A stretch of DNA of 64,000 bases from Bryoerythrophyllum caledonicum (GCA_963971425.1 OZ020526.1:17823173-17887172); one strand, 5' to 3'. Positions 1 to 11,240 are shown, counted from the stretch's first letter. Notes: generated by a model not told the origin, from the letters alone. A program made the numbers and translations.

Positions 1-1461
1 TAAGGGGGGTCCTGTGTATCTGGGAGGACTTGATTGTTTTCGATTTTGCGTTTATGCAGGAGAATGGACATGGCATATTGAATAGCTATGGTGTTAATGT
101 TTTTAAAGGAGGTTTTAATTGTTTCAATGGGTATCTTGAAGTTATCTTCTAGAGATTTCATAGATGGGGTAAAGGTGGTGGCACTAGCGCTGGAAGTGAT
201 TACAATAAGGGGGTCGACATTCCATCCGAGGGCGATGATGTCGTCAATAAGGGGTTGGTATTTATCTATTTTATTTTGGATTGTTTCCGGGGAAAATCCG
301 TCATTGCAATATGTGAACTCAATGAATTGAATGGTGTATTCTTGGTTGATGTTATCGGGTGGTGGGTCATTATATGGTAAACCTTTAACGCAGAGGATGT
401 CCGGTTTGAGCCGAGCGTTACACTGACATCTTTGGGTCATACATGAGCATGGGAGTAGCCAAGGGGGGACCGTATTTTCTTGTGGATTATTATTAAAAGT
501 GTCGGCGTTCATTAATATGAAACATCTCGATTTATTGTAGGATGTAATTAGTTTTCGAACTTCCCATACCGCTTTATTGTGTCTTTTAACAATTAAAGAG
601 TGAATGTGGTGGTTTTGGCATTTGAGTAGAACATGAAGCCATGTGTCGGGGTCCATTGAGGGGCATATGGGACATGTTATGGATGGGAATCTTTCTGTTC
701 CAAAGAAGAGTTGTTTGCGAGCGTTTCCCATATACTGGCCAGTACGGAATTTGATGAGGCATGTTATTTGTGAGTCTGAGATGATGGGGTTTTTCCAAAA
801 GTTTGTAGAGAGTTCATTGTCTATGTCGTTATTGTTAGTCCATTTATCTATGTTAGGAATATTTTCTGAGATTGTGTCAAGGTTGTTGTAGAGGTCTTGT
901 TTTTTGAGATATTTGCCCAAAAATCTAATTGGGCCTTTGTCGGGGGTATCTTCTTTGGAAGGCCAATCTTCTTTTTGAAAGTAGTATGGGGTGGCATGGG
1001 CGTGTTCGTGCGGGTCTTTGGCATTTTTGTGTATTTTTTCTCGGCCTTCTTTTGCAAGTTTGTCTGCTTGTTCGTTGCCATCAATGTTGGCATGGGCTCT
1101 GACTTTGTGAAGGGTTGTGATTTGTGTGCGGTTTTGTAACATTTGCACCATTGATGTTAATATGGTTTGGTCGGGGTGACTGTTGTGAAGGGTTGGGTGT
1201 GTTATTTGAGTGTTTAGCAGGTAGAGTGCATTTATACAATCGGTGAATATATGTGCAGGTTCATTTATGTATTTTGTTGTGATGATTTGTAGTGTTTTGT
1301 GAATGGCCATGAGTTCTGCTCTGAGGATATTTTGTAGTCCATGGAGTCTTTTGGCTAGTTTAATTTCTTTGGTAGAATTATATATGCCATATCCAGCTTT
1401 TTCTCTGCGCCAAAAGCCCGGGCTAATTTGTTCCGGTGGTTTAAAGGAGCCGTCGGTGTAA
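1..1461 (-). CDS. LINE ORF2, C-terminal part: RNase H, zinc finger, restriction-like endonuclease
   Basis: One frame stays open from 1461 to the window edge (487 codons). It begins with the RNase H motif YTDGS, followed by RAELMAI, FTDC and GNEQADKLA, which supply the acidic residues of an RNase H active site. Next comes a Cys/His cluster, CPIC with WLHVLLKC and later H (about 560-700), then Cys pairs near 430-455, like the finger ahead of the nuclease in R2-type elements. Then KPDIL (about 400) is followed by IEFTYCND (about 310), KIDKYQPL and GW, the pattern of the PD-(D/E)XK restriction-like endonuclease of early-branching LINEs. In a live element RNase H would remove template RNA and the nuclease could nick target DNA. 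The N-terminal part of this protein resumes at 11230 beyond the inserted transposon. Confidence 0.82.
1451..1461. repeat. Target-site duplication, left copy (11 bp)
   Basis: CGTCGGTGTAA lies next to the left end of the inserted transposon and is repeated exactly at 11230-11240. On the minus strand it encodes part of the YTD of the LINE RNase H motif, so the pre-insertion coding sequence can be read directly. An 11-bp duplication fits Mutator-like elements (usually 8-11 bp). Confidence 0.88.
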
Positions 1462-1520
1462 GGGGAATGCTATTTTGTGAGCGGTGAGCGGTGAGCGGTG
1501 AGCAGTGAGCAGAAATAAAA
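1462..1520 (+). repeat. Left terminal inverted repeat with GTGAGCRGTGAGC subrepeats
   Basis: After GCTATTTTGTGAG come three GCGGTGA units and then GCAGTGAGCAG. The same arrangement, inverted, forms the right end of the element. Confidence 0.82.
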
Positions 1521-1597
1521 TGGGTTTGAGCAGAAAAAAATGAGTTTAGGGTTAAGTTTACGTGGTTAAGAAATAGTTTTTTAGCTTGGAAGAGGAT

Positions 1598-1693
1598 CTA
1601 TGGCCGTGGATTATTTTACACTGTAATTGAAATTTTGGTTTAAAACAAAAGGGTGAATCATTATAGTTTTATGAAATGCCCTATGGCCGTGGA
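1598..1693 (+). repeat. Left subterminal repeats CTATGGCCGTGGA (two copies)
   Basis: Exact copies lie at 1598-1610 and 1681-1693. The right end has two inverted relatives (CTATAACCGTGGA and CTATAACCGTGAA on the minus strand) at a similar distance inside the terminus. Such repeats are often transposase-binding sites; that role is inferred. Confidence 0.55.
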
Positions 1694-1699
1694 TGAAAT

Positions 1700-2431
1700 C
1701 TAGTGTATTTTTTAATAGGAAAATCCAGAGTTTGATGTGTTAGCATGATCTATACTGTATTTGAACATTGATTTAGAAACTTAGAATTTTGGGTTTAGGG
1801 TTTAGGATTTATAAAATCAAGATTGTATCTATATTGTACAATTATTACAATACTCTCCAAAATCTACCTCTTCTTGGTTTTCTATACATTTTTTATATTG
1901 ATATTTTGTATTAAAAAAATCATGTATTTATTTGCTCATCATAAAATAATTCATTTATTTTCTTTGAATGTATTTTTGTATGTACGGTTTAGGGTCCTAG
2001 CAATATAGCGTGCGTCATACATTGTACATTCTATCATCCACCCTTGCCTTCTATGTGGTACTAAATTCATATTCATTACTCGATGACAAAGTAAAATAAC
2101 AACCAAAACTTGAGTTTTTAACAACTGCCATTGCAGCTTATGTGTAGCCTTGTAGTGCATACTTAGCTTGAACAGTGGAATACGTATCTATCTGACAAAT
2201 ATGTACGCAGTTACAAATTCAAATAAGTTGAAAGTTTTGATTCAAGTGGTGCATATTTTCGTGTCCAAATACTGAATAAGATGGAAACAAAATAAAGGGC
2301 ATGTTTCAATATAAACTTGTTCTGGAACAATTAAAATCATATCAAGAACAATATCCAATTTGGGTTGATCCTAGTTGGACTAGCAAATAAGATCTTACTG
2401 AATCAAAAATTAAAATTAATACACCAAACAA
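1700..2431. other. AT-rich transposon interior without a recognised gene
   Basis: AT-rich sequence between the left end and the methyltransferase-like gene. It has a telomere-like run GGGTTTAGGGTTTAGG at about 1793-1808. No gene is supported. Confidence 0.5.
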
Positions 2432-5400
2432 CTATTCCAGATCATCTGAACTACCCTCGCTTCCATTACCAACCTCTGCCTCTGCATCCATATAGTGGAT
2501 AACATCTTTGTGATACCTCTGCCGTTGACGTGTTGGAGGTGGAGATTTTATAGTTGATTGTATCTCCGCAATTCTTTGAGCCCAGATGGGAAGAGAAAAC
2601 GAAGAATCTAGAGATAACAATAGCGGCATAGCTCTGCAAAGGAACACAGAAATAATGAGGTTTAAGGTTCAAATAAAAACCGTACACATATTTTAACAAC
2701 AACGAAGAAAACAAAAGAATGTGTTGAACTTACGTACAAGAAGGAATATGACTATTTTTTTGCTTCTTCTGTGGTGGTTCTCTTTGAGTACGTCGCACAT
2801 TCTTCCTATTCTCCATTACCAATTTCGCGTTTGCCTTTGGAATTAGCGGTGCAAGCAATGCTTGGAAAATCTCCGAGTCTTCTTCGAAGGCCAATATGTG
2901 TCGGCCCATTGATTGACACACCCAAATAGTTGGTCCTAAAAGATACATAGCAATAAAAAAGTTAAAATTTAAGTGAGGAAAATGGAAAAGTTAAGTATAC
3001 GATAATATTAAACAAATGCTTACCCGTAGAGGCATTCCAATCTAAAACAATATCCCCAACTTCTGTGAGGGATTCAAGAATTGTCTTCATGAGATCAACT
3101 GCTTTCTCCCCAGCCCCCCGCCATGGTGAGCCGCCATGCATGAGCTGTAATGCAACGTTCACGGGATTGAACAAGATGTCGAGCTTTCAAAGTAGAGAGC
3201 GAACAGAGAATTTCGAGACGACCGGAGCGTCACAAACAAATAGCTTAATACAGAAACGCGTCCCCTGAGAAAAAAATAATAAAGAAAATTATGGATTAGA
3301 TAGACGACAGGGATGTTCAAGACTATAGCTCAGAATTATAAAGACATTTTGTATAGAGCTTACTTTCGCAGAAGGATCTCGAGACAAAACTAGAGGAAGC
3401 TCGTTCAAAGCCCACTAATCAATGAGGAGTTTGAAGTCGTATGTGGAAGCACAATCATCAATCTCAAGTTGTAACTTCCTATCATTCGGATGAAGCAGAA
3501 GCAACGTAACGTTGTCATGAAGATAATTGTTAACGAACTCAAAAATTGTATCAATATAACTCTCCGGCCTCGAATTCCATAAAGGAACGGCATCAATGGA
3601 TTGAGAGATATCAGAAAGTGGCAAATTCTAAGGAATGTGAGCCACTACAAGATCCGATCCGGTGTGTTTGCAATTTTCGTTTGAAACTGATCGCGTTCTA
3701 CCTGCACCAACCTACAAGAAAAAAAACCAATGATTCTAAAATAACTGTGTAAGTGTGATTCAGCAGAAATTAAAATCAAATTAGGGTAACATAGTCTAAC
3801 CTTTGAAATAAACTGATGGAGCTGCTCCCAAAGCTGCGGTGGACCTCCTATCTCTGAAAGAGACTGCATGATAGAAAACAGTGATATATTTTTGATGAAA
3901 CACTCCGATGAGACAGTTGGCACTGGAGCAACAAATGACTCAGAAAATTGAAGTTGGCATTGCTTGCGGTGTTGCACTTCCATCCTTATAACTTCAACAT
4001 GGCTCGATCCTGCGGCTTGAGAGGACGCCATTACTGGAGGAGAGTTCCATGCGTGGACCTCGTTCCTAGGCATATCTGTTGGATCATGCATTAAAGAAAG
4101 ATTCAATGTATCCCTCTCAGCAAGGGCGGTTGCAACTGCTGCATCTATCTCAGTCCATTTTGCAACCTCTGCATCTTTGATGAGCTTTTCATTCTCAACC
4201 TTCAAAAGTCGCTTCTTTTTTCCCGACGTCTTCTCTTGGACTAGAACTGGTGGGGATGATGACTGCTCCACAATTTCAACCTCCGGCTCCTCTAATGCTG
4301 TTGACGTGGGAAGTTCTGAAACATCTACATGACTTTTTAAAGAGGTCTTTCTCTGCATCTGGAACAAATTGGCAGAGCATTCCAATTACCATCCACCACC
4401 GTGTAAAACTTGAGTGGAATATTTCTTCTTTTGAAGCTCGGTAAAGATGCACAAGTCTGATAAAGGTTGAATCCACATTGATAGAAATGAAGGGCTCAGA
4501 GGTTGCTGAAGAACATTCTTAGGTATCAGCTCTCTCACAATCTACCTCAAGAGAAGAAATCTGACTTAAATAAGTGACTTCAAAGAATAATATATTAGAA
4601 CTACAATAAAATAAGAGTCACAAGAGACATATCTGTATAGATGTCGTTTGATGGCGAGGTCAGCTCCAGGCAACACACAAATTTTGTCAAAATGGACAAT
4701 AAATTTGTCCTCTAACTCAAATCATGAATTTGAAAAGTCAGAAGTCATACTTAATGATTAAGATGCAAAAACTCTCACTAAAGTCATTATAAACTGATAA
4801 TAAGTTTCAATACCTGTGCCCAAAAGGTTGCACGATTGAGAAAGGAATCAAGAGCGCCATCTTTGAAATGCATAGCTGGAAAGCTATCCATAGTCAGAAA
4901 CACCACACCGTCCAAATGAGACAAGGATATTAACTTATAGTAATACATCAAGCATACAATCAACTTGTGTATAAAAATAATTTCACCATCAATACAATCC
5001 TCGTATACGAGGCTTGTATAGATTATTAAATCTGGATGATTCAATTGGCAATAACATGAAAAATGAGTAGGCTAATGTCAACAGCAGATAGAGTCCTCGT
5101 ATACGAGCTATGCCAATATGAGGTGATTAAGCTAATTATTTGAGCTCTAATATTATTACTTTCTATGCTCCAAATCATACAATGTGGAGAAATTAGTTAA
5201 ACTCTTAACTTTTTATAATATCAACTTTGTCATCTTTAAGAAAGGCCTCATATACGAGGCCTATTCAATGCTAGATCAACCAGATATATAACATTGCTAT
5301 ATTACAGGAGAAAATTAATTAACTTGGCAGTGCCACTCTTATCAAGCCACAATGAAAGAATTTGAGAAGCCTCGTATACGAGGTCACTTGTAATCTGACT

Positions 5401-5611
5401 GTTGCAGCTGCTTATGATAGTTTAAAAAAAACTCTAAATTAAACCATGAATATTTAACTATGACAGAATAGAGCATGAAAATACCAATCATTCTAGAATT
5501 ACAGGGCTTAGAATTCACCTCATCACTCAGTGTAGTAGTCACCAATGGTGGACTTTCCAACATGTGGTCCCGAAGATCTCCGCCTCCTTCGCCAAGATCA
5601 GCCTGCCGTGC
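2432..5611 (-). pseudogene. DNA N4/N6-methyltransferase-like gene, copy 1 (broken, multi-exon)
   Basis: Exons recognisable on the minus strand include 5519-5611 (ARQADLGE...), one near 4830 (SFLNRATFWAQ), about 3790-4470 (Lys-rich linker), about 3415-3660, about 3022-3250, 2734-2935 and 2432-2633, the last ending in an acidic Ser/Asp-rich tail. Across the intron after 3022 the protein reads VLDxNASTG, then GRHILAFEED and IFQALLAPL: the SAM-binding motif I and the following acidic strand of the N4/N6 DNA methylase family. Upstream are PWRGAxEK, and IFEF with LLLLHPND. The catalytic DPPY motif is replaced by HIP followed by a stop, and another in-frame stop lies at 3187-3189, so this copy is dead. 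The whole order matches copy 2 at 35770-40060, including the acidic C-terminus. The gene 5' end was not found. Confidence 0.72.
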
Positions 5612-6701
5612 CTACAATAATTAGCAAACATATCATAGAGAATAGGGCCTCGTATACGAGGCTGTAGTGCTTGGCAATTCTAGAACTCTCTGGCACTGAA
5701 TTTTTGGACTTTGGATTGCTCCCTGGTGACGAAGACCATGGTGAGCTAAGAAACCGTGTTTGTCTTGCAATAATTTGGTAGTTGACCATGTTGTTAAACC
5801 AGGAACACTTAATGCAAAAAATAAGCCCTCGCCTACGAGGCTTCAGTCCTTCAACAATATTGACCTCCTTGTTATAAAAATAAACCCTTTCTGGATATAT
5901 GGAATGCAAAAAAACTGCCTCGAACGGCCCAGCTTAATATTCCTATTGTCGGTGGGAATGAATAACCTCTTGTACATTTGCTTCACTAAATGAGCTCTTG
6001 CAACATGGCACACGTAGATATACCAAATTCTTCAAACCAGTGCGTCACCAACTATATACTGAAATTAATTGAATGATGGCTCGAGCGCAGATGATAATCA
6101 TATAAGCAAGTTCATGAGAACCTAACTATAAGGCCTCGTGTACGAGGCATGGGGACGTACGGCTGCACGAGCTACAACGTGATTCGAAATCAAGGAATTT
6201 AATTCCCCATATTGTTTTGTCGCATTCCTTCCCAACTGAAAAATAATTTTAGGACGTTCAAGACGACATAATTCCTGAACTACTTCTAAACCTGCACCTT
6301 GATAAAATTCTACCTTATTCCTTCTAACCAGCTTCCAAAGCTTCATCAAGGTCTGGAGAGGTGATCAAGGCATGATGTTGATCAACGCAGTTGCATGATG
6401 CAGTTCGTCGACTTGAAGATCAGTTTGTGTTCAAGACGATCATAGCAATTCGTGAACTTGAAGATCAAAGCAGTTCCTGAACTTGAACGTCAAAGCAATT
6501 CGTCAAGATGAAGATCAAAGTTGTTCGTCACCTTCAATCTAAGATGTCTATTGACTTTAACGAAGGACGACTCGTACACGAGGTCTCCATCCTACCGTCT
6601 ACTGGACATGCCAGGGCAGAGTGATCGGGACAGTGGTCTAGGTCGTCGGAACAACCGAAGAGGTAGTCGGGACAGTGCAGTAGGAGGCCTCGTACACGAG
6701 G
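4999..6701. repeat. Cluster of nine CCTCGTATACGAGG palindromes
   Basis: Copies lie at 4999-5012, 5095-5108, 5246-5259, 5370-5383, 5648-5661, 5827-5840, 6134-6147, 6570-6583 and 6688-6701. Three match the 14-bp palindrome exactly and the rest differ by one or two bases, mostly in the central four (TATA, TGTA, TACA, CCTA). Several extend to GGCCTCGTATACGAGGC. Spacing is irregular, 96 to 436 bp between starts, and no array unit is shared. They fall in introns and upstream sequence of methyltransferase-like copy 1, and I found none elsewhere in the window. Possible roles are protein-binding sites (transposase, regulator or methylase target) or tiny mobile palindromes. Confidence 0.85.
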
Positions 6702-6895
6702 TCTCCTTCCGACCTTCTTCCAGACATGTCGGGCCTGAATGTTCGGGACAGTGGAAAAGGTCGTCGACACGTAAGCAAGGTAGTGGGGACAGGAGGAGAA
6801 GAAGTCGGAACAGACTACGAGGTAATCGGGACAGTGCAATAAGGATAGGGACAGTGGGAGCGGGACAGTGGGATCAGGACAGTGCAGTAAGGATC
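6605..6895 (+). repeat. Degenerate GGGACAGTG repeat tract
   Basis: GGGACAGTG and close variants recur about ten times, interleaved with GTCGTCGGAAC and GGTAGTCGG motifs and with the last two palindromes. It looks like a minisatellite; the frames open through it are a by-product. Confidence 0.6.
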
Positions 6896-6896
6896 G

Positions 6897-7022
6897 TGAC
6901 TGTGGGGTCTATCGTGTGCTGCAGAAATTAAATGCCGGTGACTGTGGGGTCTATCATGTGCTGCAAAGATTAAATGCCGGTGACTGTGGAGTCTATTGTG
7001 TGCGTATGCCAGTAACTGCCGA
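6897..7022 (+). repeat. 42-bp tandem repeat, three units
   Basis: Units start at 6897, 6939 and 6981, each beginning TGACTGTGG and containing GTCTAT; the first two are nearly identical. The period is a multiple of three, so it reads as a 14-residue repeat (GVYRVLQKLNAGDC), but nothing shows it is translated. Confidence 0.75.
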
Positions 7023-7311
7023 GGTCTATCGTGTGCACAATCACAGTGACCTTCACTGCAATCAATGATGGTGACAATTCCTTGTTCGGTATGTGAGTTC
7101 AAGAGACAAAGAGAACAGGTTCATGAGCAAACGAAGTAGAGATGTGGCTTTGGCGTGGACAGGCTTTTTCAAACCGATCTATCATCGTCGATAATAATCA
7201 TCCATCCGCATTCGTTCACACGAAGAAGTCAACGAGTAAACGGTGATCAGTGATCCAATTCAAGCGGGAATATGTACAGCCCAACATGTAGATCCAGCCG
7301 TCCAACATAAC

Positions 7312-8260
7312 TTAACCCCTAAGGTACCGTGACAGTTTTACACCAAAATCACTTCAAAATGAATGGATTCTAGTGCAATGAATAAAGAAGTTAACAAAAA
7401 CTTTGATTTTCAGTTCTGACCGTAGGATATCAATAAAGGCTTATTAAGTGATACATGTACAAAATTTCATAAACTTTGACCGCACGGATTGAAAGATTAT
7501 AGTGTTTGAAGTCAAGCAAATGGTTCATTTTCTTCCCTGCGTTAGTGGATCAGCAGACTTTGACTTCAGTTAGTGTCAAAAAATTTCACTACATAAGGTC
7601 TAAATCTATTACCATCTTGTTAAGCATGATGTTAGCTCCTAACACACCAATTTTTAGAGGTAGAGACGGGGTGTAGCATATTCAAAACAAGTGTGCAAGG
7701 AGTGGAGGCTCAAAATTTGTTAATTCACACTTTAATTTTTTTTGAACTTAATATGTATTTGATTGATAATCCGAATGGTTAATAAGAAGGTTTACATTAC
7801 ATATTGTTGTGAAAAAAATAAAAAGTGAAAAATATAAAGATACCTAGGTTTAATGTGGAAAAGAAGAAGTTTTTTGGTACCTTGCCCGACAATGAGTGAC
7901 AATGTGTGAAAATGTTTGACTTGGGTTGGTATGCTATTTTCACTAAAGACAAGAACTTTTTTTTGACAATATGAATGGAAATAATATTACTTGCAAGTAC
8001 TGAAAATCTCACTTTCAATAGAGTGTCCTATCAAAAGTTTTTGGAGGTGCCCGAGGTGCCCGCCCTCCCCATTTAAAATTCAAAACCCAATAACTTTTTC
8101 ATCAAATGTCCAATTAGGAAAAAATTGTTTTCCCACTAAGGTCTTGGTAATGTCTTTCAATAGTAAAAATTTCAAAGAAGAATGTTGGAAATTGACACCA
8201 TAGGAACCTGACCAAATTTTCAAAAAGCCCATTTTTGACACTTGGTACCTTAGGGGTTAA
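7312..8260 (+). mobile_element. TTAA-flanked MITE (piggyBac/Kolobok type), copy 1
   Basis: Bounded by TTAA on both sides. The ends are CCCCTAAGGTACCGTGACAG and, inverted, CCCCTAAGGTACCAAGTGTC. No coding capacity. It is nested inside the Mutator-like element and resembles the copies at 33492, 52413 and, in opposite orientation, 61094. A shared internal landmark is CCGCACGGATTGA. TTAA duplication is typical of the piggyBac and Kolobok superfamilies; which one applies cannot be told without a transposase. Confidence 0.8.
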
Positions 8261-9387
8261 GTAGCCTAAAAATTTTGTGTACAATGCCTACTGCCACATA
8301 ATTTCTTGTACCTAGCCTCAAAATTTTGCCATAACATGATGCATGAAATAGATGTTTTTTTGCCTAAATACTACATATTGGTTTGAAAATCAGTTATGCA
8401 AAGAGAAGCCTTAATCATGAACAAATACGCTCATGAAATGCAAGTACAAGGATTTGAAATTCTTTTTTATAACAAATACGACTTTATTTAATTTTTTGTG
8501 AAGATGGCATTAAATGGGACCTTAATAGAGTAAGGACTTTTCAGGTTCCTAAATCAAACACACACTTCCTTCACTGTGAAAGGTCAACCTAAATTTGTGA
8601 TCCATGTATTTGATGCAGATGAGTTTCTATGATCAATACTTTTTCATTTACGTATTTTAGGTGATCGGTGTAGTGAGATTAGGGCCGTGCTATATTAGTT
8701 ATGAATGTGAATTGAAAATACATCTGACTTAACTATGAATAGTGAAAGCTAACCTCTTCTCTCGAAGGCCTTGTTTGTGGAGATGATATACTACCCGATA
8801 TGTTGTGGCACTGTGCTTCGCTTCCTCCCGCAACTTTTGCCTGACAAACCCACGAGAAAGAAGTTCAATAGACAAGCTTAAAGAACTTCAATATCACAGA
8901 GTACACACTTACATTGCATGGAATAACATTTGAGAAGAAATTCAAAGACAACTTTGGGGCTAGCATGTAACCGACCCTTCATACAAATATTTTCAACAAC
9001 GCTATTCCCATCCTAGATCTCTGCAACTCCTTCCGACTTGAAAACAAAATACCTTGCTTTCTTCATCTCCTCTTCTTCTCACACGATGGAACAAGAGATT
9101 GGTAGCTAAATCCTAGTCATTTGAGATATGCCAGATTTTCCATCTCTCTCAACTTATCAAATTCGACAATTTGTGATTTGAAGATGATGCTCATGGAAAT
9201 CAACAGAAATCCAATGTCACCACTACTCTTTTTATTTCTATATTCAATAGTGTAAATTTAGCCAAAGCTATATAGCTGTCACCCGTTGTCATTTATCATT
9301 ATTCATAATTAGAAGCAGAAGGTAGATATTCCTATAGGATCAGAGTTTGACTCACATCGCCCTGAAAAAATTAGCGTCTCTCGACCC
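8261..9387. other. Transposon interior with one exon-like segment (8754-8840, minus)
   Basis: Mostly AT-rich. On the minus strand a TTTGTCAG acceptor and a GTTAGC donor bracket an open 87-base stretch at 8754-8840 (AKVAGGSEAQ...). Its length is close to the 93-base exon at 5519-5611, so it may be an upstream exon of the methyltransferase-like gene or a duplicate of that exon. No other coding signal. Confidence 0.3.
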
Positions 9388-10432
9388 ATGAAGAGAACAC
9401 GCTACGGTGGTCACGCCACCATTGTTGATCTTACTTCAGAAGAGGTGCCTTCCCTTGCCGTACAACTTAATCCACTTGAAGTGCAGCGTAGTCCACATGA
9501 AGAGGTAACAACAACTGTCCGAATTCCATATGATACAAAGGCAGTCCTTGAGTTGTCTTGTAATGAGAAGGAGTGGCATATAGCGCGGCTTTCGAAGACC
9601 TCAGTGAAAGCATGTTTTGCACAACACGCTATCACAAAAAAAAAATGCGTGGCGAAAATAGTTCAGTACTACAAAGCTATTGCTGCTCCTACTTACAGAG
9701 GCATGATGACGTCATACAATAAAAACAAGGTAGAGCAAATGCAATTTTTCTTTTGCAATGATGATATTGAGCATTGTGTGAAGGGCACTAGGCGCAAGTG
9801 GGTTGTTGCAAAACCGCCTGTGCCAGAGATTTGGCTCGTAAAGCTTGGTACTAATCTTACACAAGAAGAAGTGTTTGCTCTCGAACATGCTGGATTTCGC
9901 TTGGCTGAACAACCGGCCTTTGCACTACATCAGTTGTTCTGTGATTTCAATGGTCTCATCAATTTTGATGACTTCCCGGCACCAAGTTCTCCAGACTAGT
10001 ATCCAAAGCGCAGATTTGGGAAGAACATTTGACGAAACTCCAAGGCACGAACAATAAAGCATTTCAACAGCTACGCATCAGCGCTTTCAATAAACCGTAA
10101 AATTCTGAAAGCCACTCTACTTCCTTCTCCAACACTAGGTTCAATTGTATCATTTAAGTCTTGTCAAGGATCGAAATCATCCCAGTATCTCATCACTATT
10201 GGTCAATTTCCAAGTTGTGATTGTCCTTTCTTCAAGGATATGGCAGCAAAGTCATTTAGGTAAGCGTGGTCAATGGGTAAATTGCAAACATATGTATTAT
10301 GTTTTTACTAGGCTTTGTAATCTGCTTCCTAAAGTAGATCAGTTTATCCATGCACCTAGTTTCAGCTACAACAAGATCAAACGCGTGTTAGAAAACTTAC
10401 TACCACAGTGTCACACTATAAGAACAGTGTGA
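9388..10432 (+). pseudogene. SWIM zinc-finger protein with N-terminal SUMO-interacting motif, frame-shifted
   Basis: The first 203 codons (9388-9999) form an open frame starting MKRTRYGG, with IVDLTSEE near residue 12, which fits a SUMO-interacting motif (hydrophobic core VDLT plus acids). Coding similarity appears to continue in other frames: WEEHLTKLQGTNNKAF (about 10017-10064), then YLITIGQFPSCDC (about 10185-10223) and GKRGQWVNCKH (10259-10291). Together CDC and NCKH make the CxC...CxH SWIM finger seen in Mutator transposases and in some regulatory proteins. At least three frame changes (near 9983, 10.1 and 10.255 kb) break it, unless small introns are present. It is divergent to the methyltransferase-like gene and ends about 0.8 kb from the right terminus, as a transposon-encoded gene might. 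The 203-residue N-terminal part is not recognised. Confidence 0.6.
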
Positions 10433-10966
10433 CAAATAGTTCTACTGTACTTCTTATTCCTTTTCTAACAGAAATGGCAGTGAGACTAAAAGGGCCACCG
10501 TGTAATATTGTTGTACATGCGTCTCCCCTACTGTATTATTATCATCACTGATATTCTCTTACAAAGTATCATCCTTCAACTAAAAAAACCAAAAATGATG
10601 CATGAATTAATTTCAAACCTAATTAGACAAATAGTTCTTCTAAATCCACCATTGATTTCTTTCTATATGTTTCCAAATTCTAGTCTGCACTTTTAATACT
10701 TTCGAGGTAAGGGAGAATTAGGTTGTAAACAAAAATTTAAGTTCATCATATATGCAATCTTCCCCGCATCGCATATTTCTGTTTTGTGAGAGGGAACAAC
10801 ATGGCCAAACATCAACTTAATATTGATACAATTATGTTTTTGATGGTACATTGTTAAAAAAGAAAGTCTTTAAGTATTTAAAACATGCATGATTTAAGGA
10901 TATTCTAATAGAATATATAATTTCTTTCATTCTTTATATCTGTAACTAATTAAAAATATATTCATT
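10433..10966. other. AT-rich transposon interior, nothing recognised
   Basis: Between the SWIM coding region and the right subterminal repeats I see AT-rich sequence with no supported gene. Confidence 0.4.
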
Positions 10967-11043
10967 TCCACGGTTATAGGCTCATATATTCTTCCACAAC
11001 ATGAGGCCAAAGTTTTAACCAATCTCCTTTTTCACGGTTATAG
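10967..11043 (-). repeat. Right subterminal repeats CTATAACCGTGRA (two copies)
   Basis: Copies at 10967-10979 and 11031-11043, inverted relative to the left pair at 1598-1693. They support the assignment of both element ends. Confidence 0.55.
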
Positions 11044-11171
11044 GTTCATTCATTTTCCATGATACTGACCAAATTATGATCCCAAAATAGTCAAACTTCT
11101 TATTTTAATGTACATCAGCAAATTTTGAAACTAATATCCGTGTATTTTAAGAAAAATCCTGCCAAAGACCC

Positions 11172-11229
11172 TAATTTTTCTGCTCACGGCTCACGGCTCA
11201 CCGCTTTCTACTCACAAAATAGCTTCGCT
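11172..11229 (-). repeat. Right terminal inverted repeat
   Basis: Reverse complement reads AGCGAAGCTATTTTGTGAG, then GCGGTGAGC and two CGTGAGC units, mirroring the left end. Confidence 0.82.
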
Positions 11230-11240
11230 CGTCGGTGTAA
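11230..11240. repeat. Target-site duplication, right copy (11 bp)
   Basis: CGTCGGTGTAA, identical to 1451-1461. The LINE RNase H frame (NPAHSYYTD) runs into it and resumes at 1461. Confidence 0.88.

Larger units (their letters stand above)
1462..11229. mobile_element. Mutator-like DNA transposon (9.77 kb) nested in the LINE
   Basis: The two ends form terminal inverted repeats. The left end begins GGGGAATGCTATTTTGTGAG and the right end, reverse complemented, begins AGCGAAGCTATTTTGTGAG. Both continue into short GTGAGCGGTGAGC-type subrepeats, and both have inverted subterminal copies of CTATRRCCGTGRA. An exact 11-bp target duplication flanks it. Cargo is a DNA-methyltransferase-like gene on the minus strand and a SWIM zinc-finger coding region on the plus strand; SWIM fingers are common in Mutator transposases, which together with the duplication length suggests the Mutator superfamily. 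No DDE transposase core was recognised, so this copy is probably non-autonomous or too decayed to show one. It also contains a nested TTAA MITE (7312-8260). Confidence 0.8.

Noticed and set aside
4999-6701. CRISPR-like reading of the regularly seen palindromes
   Set aside because: Spacing varies from 96 to 436 bp, the repeat is only 14 bp and there are no associated genes; the context is a eukaryotic transposon.
9388-9999. The 203-codon frame as a complete stand-alone gene
   Set aside because: Coding similarity continues past its stop in other frames up to a SWIM finger, so it is better seen as the first part of a broken longer gene.
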